DNA of 64,000 bases from JAWLDA01 sp041686855 (GTDB taxonomy: Bacteria; Bacillota; Limnochordia; DTU080; RSA5): NCBI GenBank assembly GCA_041686855.1, contig JAWLDA010000008.1:62001-126000 (forward strand), given 5' to 3'. The notes below the pieces were generated by a model, which saw only the letters and a list, made by a program, of their open reading frames with translations, was not told the origin of the DNA and did no database searches. Position 1 is the first letter of the stretch; every line of letters starts with the position of its first letter. Positions 8,983 to 16,361 of this stretch are shown one piece after another. Both the position numbers and the translations under genes were made by a program.

Positions 8983-9804
8983 CTACGCGGCAGTGGCCTC
9001 TTGAACAATCCGGCGCACCCGCGCCAGTCCGTCGCGTGCCACAGCGAGTGGCTCCTGCGCCCACAGGGCCGGGTTGAACAACTCCAACGAGAGTGCGCCA
9101 CGGAACCCCTTGCGCTCGAGGCACACCACTATCTCTTTGAGTGGCAAAATCCCGTCGCCCGGCAGAACGCGATCCTTGTCCGCTTGCTCGGCACGGGGAA
9201 TCGTTCCCGGAGCGTCGTTGATGTGAAAGACGGCGATCATCTCCGCTGGAACAACATCCATGTCGTCTAAGCTTGAGCCCCCGCGAAAGATGTGAAACGA
9301 GTCGAGTACGACACTCTTGTCAGGGTCGTCCACGCTACCGGCAATCCGCCACAGCGCGTTGATCGTGTTTACCTCTTCAACGAAACCCAGAAACTCGAGG
9401 GCGGGCAAGACACCGCGCTCTCTGCCGATCTCCAGGAGCTCTGCGTAGCGGTCGATGGATCGGGGGTAGTCACACGAGCCCTTCGGTGGGCCCGCGATGA
9501 TCTTTGGCGCCCCGACGGCAGCCGCTTGATCCATGCGCCGACGTGCCTCATCCAGCGCCCTTCGGTACGGTTCGCCGTCTTCGGCTTCCAACCACCCCGG
9601 TATATGTACGACCGTCGGAACCGCCAAGCCGGCGTCTTCCAGCATGCGTTTGACGTCGCTCAGCCGGCCGCCTGACTCGACGTAGGCGGACAAGTCATCG
9701 TTCCACAGCTCAATGCCATCGTAGCCGGCCTCTGCCGCAATGCGAATCTTATCGACAAGCGACGCCGGCTTGATCGTACTCGTATTCAACGCATACTGAA
9801 ACAC
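8983..9804 (-). CDS. Sugar phosphate isomerase/epimerase (xylose isomerase-like TIM barrel)
   Basis: A 273-residue protein of the AP endonuclease-2/xylose isomerase-like TIM barrel superfamily. Supporting motifs are AEAGYDGIELW near the N-terminus, LEFLGF with the metal-binding glutamate mid-protein, VVLDSFHIFRGG, AVFHINDAPG and LSLELFN. These are the spaced Glu/Asp/His ligands used for divalent metal binding. Members isomerise or epimerise sugars, inositol derivatives or hydroxypyruvate. The start is GTG 9804 behind AAAGGAG. It stands alone between an MFS exporter and a membrane protein gene, so context does not reveal the substrate. Confidence 0.85.
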   Translation of the reverse strand: MFQYALNTSTIKPASLVDKIRIAAEAGYDGIELWNDDLSAYVESGGRLSDVKRMLEDAGLAVPTVVHIPGWLEAEDGEPYRRALDEARRRMDQAAAVGAPKIIAGPPKGSCDYPRSIDRYAELLEIGRERGVLPALEFLGFVEEVNTINALWRIAGSVDDPDKSVVLDSFHIFRGGSSLDDMDVVPAEMIAVFHINDAPGTIPRAEQADKDRVLPGDGILPLKEIVVCLERKGFRGALSLELFNPALWAQEPLAVARDGLARVRRIVQEATAA

Positions 9805-9939
9805 TTACAAGACACTCCTTTAAAAACGTCTCTGCGGCGCAATGTTGCTATTACCGCAGTGACAAATACATTAGCGCGGCTGCCGACGATCCCTTCACTC
9901 CGAATCGTAGCACAGCCTCGGCGTCTTTGGCGCCCTTCA

Positions 9940-10644
9940 TCAATCGTGCCGCGGCCTGCGCAGCCGTTCCTGCAGATACTCGACGAACTTGGCTGCCCTG
10001 GCGCGATAGCGATACATGACGTAAGCGATGACGACGACACCTACGACGGGGGCAACCCGCCAAAGGTATTCCTGGGGTCGGTACAAGTCGTGTGAGAGGA
10101 GCGTGTACACCGTGACGCTCGGGACCAGACCGATGGCCGTCGCCCAAAAGTACTTTGCGAACGAGATGCTACTCAGTCCAGCCATATAACTAAGCAGATC
10201 CAGCGGTGTGAGGGGAAACATGCGGGCCAAGAGGAGAATTTGAAACCCATTCTCGCGACTGATCTGGTCGACGCGCTCGAGATGTTCAGCTTTCATTCGC
10301 CGTTCTACGTAAGAGCGCCCAAACCGCCGGGCGATCCAAAAGTTGACCAGCGCGCCAAGGACGCTCCCCGCCCATGAAATGACGACGCCCACCCACACGC
10401 CGTATATTACTGCGTTAGCAACCAGAATGGGCGCGGCAGGGATCGGGGGAACCATTGTCTCGATCACCAAGAGGATAAGGCTCACGGCGATGGTCCACGG
10501 CCCCAGCGAGCGCAGTCTTTCGACGACAACCTCTGTCGGCTCCCGCCATACGGCCGACAAGTCGGAATTTAGAATGAGAAATCCCGCGCCTACGAGGACC
10601 GCACCAACGGCCGCCCAGCGCCATACGCTGGACTTCAGCTTCAT
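9940..10644 (-). CDS. TVP38/TMEM64 family membrane protein
   Basis: A 234-residue protein with several transmembrane helices. The SNARE-associated (VTT) domain is recognisable from PIPAAPILVANAVIYG, the GALVNFWIARRFGR segment with its conserved glycine and arginine, and RMFPLTPLDLLSYMAGLS. Relatives (DedA/TVP38/TMEM64) are linked to lipid scrambling or membrane homeostasis. The start ATG 10644 overlaps the stop of the upstream methyltransferase gene by four bases (ATGA), so the two are translationally coupled. A longer frame to 10722 would overlap the upstream gene heavily and is rejected. Confidence 0.85.
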   Translation of the reverse strand: MKLKSSVWRWAAVGAVLVGAGFLILNSDLSAVWREPTEVVVERLRSLGPWTIAVSLILLVIETMVPPIPAAPILVANAVIYGVWVGVVISWAGSVLGALVNFWIARRFGRSYVERRMKAEHLERVDQISRENGFQILLLARMFPLTPLDLLSYMAGLSSISFAKYFWATAIGLVPSVTVYTLLSHDLYRPQEYLWRVAPVVGVVVIAYVMYRYRARAAKFVEYLQERLRRPRHD

Positions 10645-11192
10645 ACGGCGTCTCGTTTCAAGGCGGCGTGCATGCGATAGACGTAGATTTCGTCCTCGTC
10701 GTCGACAAACACGGGACGCCACCCAGGCAAAGGCCTCCGGTGCGAGACGATGCGCGTTCCGACGTTTAGCTCCCGTTCGAACTTCTCTTGGAGTTTGTCG
10801 GCCGCGGCCTGTGATAAGTAAAACGTGACGACTGTCGCATCCGTTAAGTCAGTGCGAAAGAAATTCTCTTTACGCACACTGGCGCGATCACCTATGCCGC
10901 GCCACCAAAGACGCGCCTTGCACAGGAAGTAACGGAGCGGATCAATCTCGATTCCAACCGCCCGCACCCCCGGCACTTTGGTTGCGGCTAAAAGAACACG
11001 TCCATCCCCAGCTCCCAAATCCACTAATACGTCACCCGATCTCAGTTTGGCGTACTCTAACATCTTGGTCATCACGCGACGACGCGTCGGACTCCACGCT
11101 CCGCCGACCAACGCCGGCAATAGGATGGAGCACATAGCCAATACGAAGACGGGTAGCAGAAACAAGGCCTTTTTCAAGGTGATGTACCCCAC
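10641..11192 (-). CDS. Membrane-anchored class I SAM-dependent methyltransferase
   Basis: A 183-residue protein with an N-terminal membrane helix (ALFLLPVFVLAMCSILLPALVGG) followed by a Rossmann methyltransferase. Motif I is VDLGAGDGRVLLAA at about 58-71, and the acidic end of strand beta-2 is in VGIEIDP. The middle part (TFYLSQAAADKLQEKFERELNVGTRIVSHRRPLPGW) is like small membrane-linked methyltransferases of unknown target. The start codon is a GTG with no good ribosome binding site; an in-frame TTG a few codons on is possible. It is translationally coupled to the TVP38-type membrane protein, hinting at a lipid or membrane-protein substrate. Confidence 0.75.
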   Translation of the reverse strand: MGYITLKKALFLLPVFVLAMCSILLPALVGGAWSPTRRRVMTKMLEYAKLRSGDVLVDLGAGDGRVLLAATKVPGVRAVGIEIDPLRYFLCKARLWWRGIGDRASVRKENFFRTDLTDATVVTFYLSQAAADKLQEKFERELNVGTRIVSHRRPLPGWRPVFVDDEDEIYVYRMHAALKRDAV

Positions 11193-11367
11193 TTCCGTAT
11201 ATACCGGACTTATTCGTCTGCGTTACTCGATTATATCTCGGGGTCATGCGTAGCGCCATCCCGGACCGGCATGCGTCAAAGATGGAGGAACCTCCCGTGT
11301 CAAAGCCCAATGTTTATCCAGATCACTCAACATCCGTGCGGAGGCAAACAACAAGAAGGAGTGATAG

Positions 11368-12399
11368 GTGTTGACATCCGAGACGTTGCAACCCATCCAG
11401 CTGATCGAAGACCTCTTTGCCGGTCACATCTCGCTTGAACGCCACGGAGAATCGGTTAAACCATGGCGCATTCCCTACCACCAAGCAGACCTTTACCCAC
11501 CCGACGCGGTCAACGGCAAGGCGGAGATACCGGCAGGGATACGACTCCGTTTTCGCAGCGAGAGTCAGAACGTGTCGATCTCCGCTTCGCTCTCGGACCC
11601 CGGGGGTCGGTTTGATTGCCTCGTCGATGGAATCCGCGTCGCGTCGATCCCGGCAGGTACCGGCGACGCTCAGATTCTGTTTGGGGATCTACCCGCTGGC
11701 GATAAACTCGTGGAGATCTACCTCCCGCAGAGCTGCCCTGTCACACTTCATTCGCTCAAGATTGACCCGGACGCCGGCGTACGGCCGGTCTCTGAGGGCG
11801 GTCCCCGCTGGGTTACCTACGGTAGTTCGATCACCCAGTGCGCTTCCGCCGACGGGCCTTCGCAGACATGGCCGGCCCTCGTCGCTCAGGCGCTCGGCTT
11901 TGACCTTACATGTCTTGGCTTCGGCGGCAACTGTCACTTGGAGCCGATGCTCGCTCGACTCATCCGAGACTTACCGGCAGATCTGATCTCGCTTTGCCTT
12001 GGGATCAACGTGTACGGAGCGTCCAGTTTGGGTCCTCGCACGTTTAAAGCTAGCGTCATCGGTCTCATACAGGTTATTCGCGAGAAACACTCGACAACCC
12101 CAATCGCCGTGATTTCACCGATCGCTTCGCCTCCCCGAGAGCGTGTAGAGAATGCCGTCGGATTTACGCTCGAAGGGATGCGGGCGGAGGTGCAAGACGC
12201 CGTCGCTCGTCTCCAGGGGCTGGGAGACACACGCTTGATCTACGTTGATGGATTAAGGATTATGGACGTGGACGATGCAGAAGCCCACATGCCGGACCAA
12301 TTACATCCGGACGCGGAGGGATATCGATTGATGGCGGAGCGGATCCAACAACACGTCTTTGGCCATCCTCTCTTCGCCGATATTAAGAGGTCCGCCTAA
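11368..12399 (+). CDS. SGNH/GDSL family hydrolase
   Basis: A 343-residue protein with an N-terminal beta-rich domain (about 20-135) and a C-terminal SGNH esterase domain. The nucleophile block is YGSSIT (Ser154), the oxyanion residues are in CLGFGGN and CLGIN, and the catalytic Asp/His pair is in DQLHPDAEG (about 308-316). The two-domain layout resembles carbohydrate esterases that remove acetyl groups from polysaccharides. There is no signal peptide, so it acts inside the cell. AAGGAG precedes stacked GTG 11368 and TTG 11371; either may be used. It is transcribed alone, divergently from the methyltransferase gene. Confidence 0.85.
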   Translation: MLTSETLQPIQLIEDLFAGHISLERHGESVKPWRIPYHQADLYPPDAVNGKAEIPAGIRLRFRSESQNVSISASLSDPGGRFDCLVDGIRVASIPAGTGDAQILFGDLPAGDKLVEIYLPQSCPVTLHSLKIDPDAGVRPVSEGGPRWVTYGSSITQCASADGPSQTWPALVAQALGFDLTCLGFGGNCHLEPMLARLIRDLPADLISLCLGINVYGASSLGPRTFKASVIGLIQVIREKHSTTPIAVISPIASPPRERVENAVGFTLEGMRAEVQDAVARLQGLGDTRLIYVDGLRIMDVDDAEAHMPDQLHPDAEGYRLMAERIQQHVFGHPLFADIKRSA

Positions 12400-12489
12400 A
12401 AGAGCGACCCTCGGCCTGACCGGGGGATTTGCGTAGTGGGAGTCTCAAGCGTCTATCCAACTATCCTTGGACTTGATGAACGTCGGGGC

Positions 12490-12525
12490 ACGCGACGTGT
12501 TTACGAGTCCCTAAACACGTCGCGT
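12490..12525. terminator. Bidirectional hairpin between convergent genes
   Basis: ACGCGACGTGTTTA (12490-12503) and its exact complement (12512-12525) flank an 8-base loop. It lies between the GDSL hydrolase gene (plus strand, ends 12399) and the SDR gene (minus strand, ends 12542). Confidence 0.75.
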
Positions 12526-12541
12526 CGTTGGTACACACCGC

Positions 12542-13312
12542 TCACACCTCAGCCGTAACTCCGCCATCCACGTAGAGTGTGGCGCCTGTCACGTAGCCCG
12601 CCGCAGGCGCTGCAAAAAAGAGGGCGGCCGCTTTGATCTCATCCGGATCGCCAAACCTGCCCAATGGGATCTTAGACCTGAGTCGCTCGTAAGCGACCTT
12701 ATCCTCGATCACCGGTGTGTTTAACTCTGTAGCAAAGAACCCTGGGCAGATTGCGTTTACCGTAATCCCATGCTCAGCCCACTCCAAAGCGAGCGTGCGG
12801 GTGAGTTGGACGACTCCGCCCTTACTGGACGCATAAGGCGTCCGCCCCGGAATCGAGAATCCTGAAAGGAGCGAACCGATGTTGATCACTCGGCCGTACC
12901 CCGCCTGCTTCATGGGGGGCCCAACGGCCTTGCATGCGAGAAAAGTAGCTGTTAGATTTGTGTCGATCACATCGTGCCACTCGGCTTCACTCATCTCCTC
13001 AATCGGCTTGCGAATGTTGATACCCGCCGAGTTCACCAGGATGTCGATACGGCCAAAACGATCGAGTGTCTCATCGACCATGCGAGAGACGTCGTCGGCC
13101 CGACGCACGTCAGCCGCAATCGCCACCACCTCGCGTCCCGTCGCCGCGGCCAACGTGTGAGCCGACGCTTCAAGAGCCGCGCGATCTCGACTGACCAGTG
13201 CTACGTTCGCCCCCGCGCCGGCCAGTGCTTCAGCCATCGCCAATCCCAATCCTCTCTTGCCACCCACCACCAGTGCCGCTTGATTCTCCAATCCAAACAG
13301 TTGCTGTAACAT
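12542..13312 (-). CDS. SDR family oxidoreductase (gluconate 5-dehydrogenase-like)
   Basis: A 256-residue classical short-chain dehydrogenase: NAD(P)-binding GGKRGLG at 17-23, the NSAG motif at 94-97, catalytic Ser147, Tyr160 and Lys164 (YASSK), and the PG motif in AICPGFFATELN. The overall pattern is like 2-keto-gluconate/gluconate 5-dehydrogenases and 2-deoxy-gluconate dehydrogenases of sugar-acid pathways. ATG 13312 gives a family-like N-terminus (MLQQLFGLENQAALV); a GTG three codons earlier lies very close to TAGGAG and is an alternative. It is monocistronic, and the exact sugar substrate is unknown. Confidence 0.85.
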   Translation of the reverse strand: MLQQLFGLENQAALVVGGKRGLGLAMAEALAGAGANVALVSRDRAALEASAHTLAAATGREVVAIAADVRRADDVSRMVDETLDRFGRIDILVNSAGINIRKPIEEMSEAEWHDVIDTNLTATFLACKAVGPPMKQAGYGRVINIGSLLSGFSIPGRTPYASSKGGVVQLTRTLALEWAEHGITVNAICPGFFATELNTPVIEDKVAYERLRSKIPLGRFGDPDEIKAAALFFAAPAAGYVTGATLYVDGGVTAEV

Positions 13313-13395
13313 CGTCGCCACCCGCTCCTATTTTCGATCGGTGTGCGCCAACGTTCGCCGCGGGCGGGAAGCGGACCTTTTCGCGTAAAGAGGAG

Positions 13396-13423
13396 GGACA
13401 GCGACGTATCGACGCCGCTGTCC
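13396..13423 (-). terminator. Hairpin after the Yip1/58-residue gene pair
   Basis: GGACAGCG at 13396-13403 pairs exactly with 13416-13423, 13 bp beyond the stop of the 58-residue gene. Only a weak pyrimidine tract (CTCCTCTTT) follows on the minus strand. Confidence 0.5.
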
Positions 13424-13435
13424 GAGGGCTTACGT

Positions 13436-13612
13436 TTAGGCCTTGATGCGCGCACGGCCTAGGAGCGCAAGCGCGACGCGCGCCAGTCCAAACCCGAGGA
13501 AGCCAGAGCCCAAGAAGGACGTGCGCCGACCTCGACGCAGTAACATGCCACCGAGGATGCTCGCGATCGTCCCCAGCGTCCTGCTATTCCATGCGCTTTT
13601 CGACCTTTTCAT
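13436..13612 (-). CDS. Small cationic membrane-associated protein, 58 residues
   Basis: A 58-residue frame starting at ATG 13612, with GGAGGTG about 9 bases upstream. It is rich in Arg/Lys and Gly and has two short hydrophobic stretches (TLGTIASILGGMLL and GSGFLGFGLARVALALLG), giving a hairpin-like membrane peptide. I do not recognise a family. It lies 112 bp downstream of the Yip1-like gene on the same strand and is followed by a hairpin, so it probably shares that transcript. The upstream part of the longer open frame (to 13774) overlaps the Yip1 gene and is not used. Confidence 0.6.
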   Translation of the reverse strand: MKRSKSAWNSRTLGTIASILGGMLLRRGRRTSFLGSGFLGFGLARVALALLGRARIKA

Positions 13613-13724
13613 GGCGAAGCCCACCTCCATGGGTAGGTGTGCCCCGTCGTCGGCGCGTTCATGAATGCGGTCGCCCGAGCTTGTCCGACTGCCTATATGG
13701 ACATAGGTAGGAGAAGTAACCCAG

Positions 13725-14291
13725 CTACAGCGAGATTGCGAAAGCAATGAGTCCGATGAGCAATGCAAATGCAATCACCGTCAATGCCAGTCCCACCAAC
13801 GCCACCAGCAGTGTACCGATTGACCGCGCCGTAGAGAGCTCGTACACCTCACGAATTGCAATCACGTCCAAGAGAAGCCCCCACATTCCGAGCAGCACGC
13901 TTGCGACCAGCGCGATACCTCCAGCGCCCCAAAGGTTGGCGACGACGTAGATCGGCGCAAAGAACAGCCCCGGTGTCATGGCTAAGCCCAACCCACTGAT
14001 GCTAGCCCGCAATGAGCCGGTTCCCCCGAGGATTCGCGCCGACACGTGGAGGACTCCGACGCCGACTAGAAAAGCGACAAACGTGCCGATCACATCAGAT
14101 ACCGGGTTTAAGGTGGGGCCGGGATCGACCGGCAGCGCGGGCGCCAACGAATTCGTTCCGAGAGCTAAGACCGTTTGTGCCACGATAGCAACGAGTAGAC
14201 CAAAGAGCGGCATGGGTGCGTCCCGCATGCGCCGAAATGCGTCGACGGGCGCTACAAGGACGTCTACTAAACTGCGCCAGTATCGCTCCAT
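13725..14291 (-). CDS. Yip1 family membrane protein
   Basis: A 188-residue protein beginning WRSLVDVLVAPVDAFRRMRD, the typical entry of bacterial Yip1-domain proteins, followed by about five hydrophobic helices. Function in bacteria is unknown. The start is ATG 14291, with AGGGAGG upstream. The gene is followed by a 58-residue membrane peptide gene and preceded 47 bp upstream by sppA on the same strand; the three may form one transcription unit devoted to membrane maintenance. Confidence 0.75.
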   Translation of the reverse strand: MERYWRSLVDVLVAPVDAFRRMRDAPMPLFGLLVAIVAQTVLALGTNSLAPALPVDPGPTLNPVSDVIGTFVAFLVGVGVLHVSARILGGTGSLRASISGLGLAMTPGLFFAPIYVVANLWGAGGIALVASVLLGMWGLLLDVIAIREVYELSTARSIGTLLVALVGLALTVIAFALLIGLIAFAISL

Positions 14292-14338
14292 CCCCTAAGA
14301 GTACCTCCCTGTCGTCTCCGATCAGACCGCGCACGTCA

Positions 14339-15280
14339 TCAATACTGAATCGTCACGCTAGGCCGCTCACCCGTGAGAATTTGGATCAGGCGAGCCTCGA
14401 GTGCAGTTGCCTGCTCCCAGCGTGCCGAGAAGCCGCGCAGGAATCGCAACAATCCACTGCGTGGTCGCCCGTACCGGACCACGTACGGCTCTTTCTCGAT
14501 CCCCGCCAACTCCGCCGCAAGGTCGACCGCGTCCTCCAAACCCCCGAAGTCATCGATCAGCCCGAACTCCCGAGCTTGACTGCCCGTGTAGACACGCCCG
14601 TCCGCTAGGCGGCGCACTTCTTCTTCATCCAGCTCCCGTCCCTCCACGATCGCTGCAACGAATTGATCCAAGCTGTCGTCCACGACAGCCTGCATCACCC
14701 GCCGCTCGTCCTCAGTGAACGGTTGCGTCGGATTGCCCAGATCTTTGTACGGTCCGGTCTTGACCGTTTCCAATGTGACACCGTACTCGTCAGCCAGCTC
14801 GGAGAGGTTTAAGAACTGCGCGTAGACACCGATGGAGCCTGTGATGGTCGCCGGATTCGCGAGGATGCGGTCTGCGGCTACGGCGATGTAGTATCCGCCT
14901 GATGCAGCCACGTCGGCCATAGAGACGACGACAGGTTTGCCCGCTGCACGTACTTTGAGCATCGCGCGATGCACCTCTTGAGACGCCGCTGCGCTCCCGC
15001 CGGGGCTGTTGATCCGGACAACGACCGCCGCGATCCGGTCGTCGTCACGGGCGCTGTTGAGCGCGTCAATCACGTGGCCAACGCCGCTCTCTTCCCCGAT
15101 CACGCCCTCGCCCACGGTTTGAATCGTCCCCGTAACGTGTATTAGCCCTACACTCTCCGACGGCGTGCTCCAACGGTCTCCACCTGAGAGCCCGAAGGCA
15201 AACGGAAGTGAGAGTAGAGCGATGACGAGGAGAGCGCCGATGAGCACCCGCTTTACCGAACGCCACTGCAGTACGACCAT
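14339..15280 (-). CDS. sppA: Signal peptide peptidase SppA (short form)
   Basis: A 313-residue membrane protease of the S49 family. One N-terminal membrane helix (VLIGALLVIALLSLPFAFG) is followed by the crotonase-like fold, with VVVRINSPGGS, catalytic Ser127 in ADVAASGGYY and catalytic Lys179 in KTGPYKDLGNP. The length fits the single-domain SppA of Gram-positive bacteria, which degrades leftover signal peptides at the membrane. The start is ATG 15280, about 9 bases after AGGAG; an ATG at 15286 is only 3 bases from it. It heads a run of three minus-strand membrane genes. Confidence 0.9.
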   Translation of the reverse strand: MVVLQWRSVKRVLIGALLVIALLSLPFAFGLSGGDRWSTPSESVGLIHVTGTIQTVGEGVIGEESGVGHVIDALNSARDDDRIAAVVVRINSPGGSAAASQEVHRAMLKVRAAGKPVVVSMADVAASGGYYIAVAADRILANPATITGSIGVYAQFLNLSELADEYGVTLETVKTGPYKDLGNPTQPFTEDERRVMQAVVDDSLDQFVAAIVEGRELDEEEVRRLADGRVYTGSQAREFGLIDDFGGLEDAVDLAAELAGIEKEPYVVRYGRPRSGLLRFLRGFSARWEQATALEARLIQILTGERPSVTIQY

Positions 15281-15525
15281 CTCCATCCACTCCTAAAGTG
15301 TCCTGCCTGTGCCACTATCGTATGTCGGAATGGGAATTCCTACAATGAGTCCCCGGGAAAAAGCGCGCGTTATAGAGCACCAACGCGCTGAGGAACTGCG
15401 TGGAGCCTGCGAGTGCGTCGAAAGAACGCGCGAGAACGCCGCGAGCGGGCTGCAAGTGAATGTATGAAACGGAACTACATTCGCGGGAATGAAGAACCCT
15501 ACAAAATGCCTAGCCTAACCGAGCT

Positions 15526-16272
15526 TTATTCAGCCTTGACGAACTGAACGATGTTGACGCCCACCATAGACTGTAGCGCCTCCTGCGCCTCTTTGCGGGC
15601 CTCCGAGCTCTCCCATTCTCCTGCCAACATCACTCTCCCGTTTTGGACGGAGAGCGAGGCGAGCCGTTTTGGCCGAATGTCGGCCTGGCGCTCGAGCTCG
15701 TGACGGATGGCCCGTTCGAGTACCGCATCGCTGTTACGGGCACCGTACGGAATGAGAAATAGGTTGTGCAACCCTTCCCATAGCGCGTTCACGATGTACC
15801 CCCCAAAGAGGACACCGATGGAGATAAAGACCAGCAGGAAGCCGAGTTGACTCCCCGAAGCAATGAGCCCGATACACAGCGCAGCTCCGAGCACGCTCGC
15901 CACAACGCCGTTTAATCCGAGGCGCTGCGAGGCGATCTCTTTGTACCATCCGATCCGTGCGGAGAGGCGTCGCAGCAGCACGAGTCCGACTCCAAGGAGT
16001 CCCGTCGCGATGATGTACGGCAACATGGCCACGGGGTCGATCCCGAGGCCCCCTCCGTAGACGCCGACACGGGCGCCGGAGCTCGACGACAAGAGCCGGT
16101 TGAAGTAAAAGATCGCAAAGATCGGCACCCAAATGAGAATTCCGGCCACGAACCCCGTGATCAACATATAGACGAGACTTCCGTGACCCACAACCAAATC
16201 GTTGGCCGTATGGGTAAAGTGCCGCACGCCACCTTCACCTAAGTCGACCTGCACGGGAGGCATCCTTCCCAT
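15526..16272 (-). CDS. Membrane protein with C-terminal BON-like domain
   Basis: A 248-residue protein with about four hydrophobic helices between residues 30 and 165 and a soluble C-terminal tail (185-248: RHELERQADIRPKRLASLSV... GVNIVQFVKAE). The tail has the alpha-beta pattern and the VNGRV/LAGEW-like strand of a BON (phospholipid-binding) domain. Fusion of a polytopic membrane part to a cytoplasmic BON domain is not a pattern I can name. The gene stands alone between sppA and the large PEP-synthase-like gene. Function unknown. Confidence 0.65.
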   Translation of the reverse strand: MGRMPPVQVDLGEGGVRHFTHTANDLVVGHGSLVYMLITGFVAGILIWVPIFAIFYFNRLLSSSSGARVGVYGGGLGIDPVAMLPYIIATGLLGVGLVLLRRLSARIGWYKEIASQRLGLNGVVASVLGAALCIGLIASGSQLGFLLVFISIGVLFGGYIVNALWEGLHNLFLIPYGARNSDAVLERAIRHELERQADIRPKRLASLSVQNGRVMLAGEWESSEARKEAQEALQSMVGVNIVQFVKAE

Positions 16273-16361
16273 CTCAATCAGCTCCTCTCCAGCGCAACGC
16301 GCCTCACTTTAGACACGATACAACTCTGCAGATATTGCTCGGAAACATCCTTTTGGCGCGC

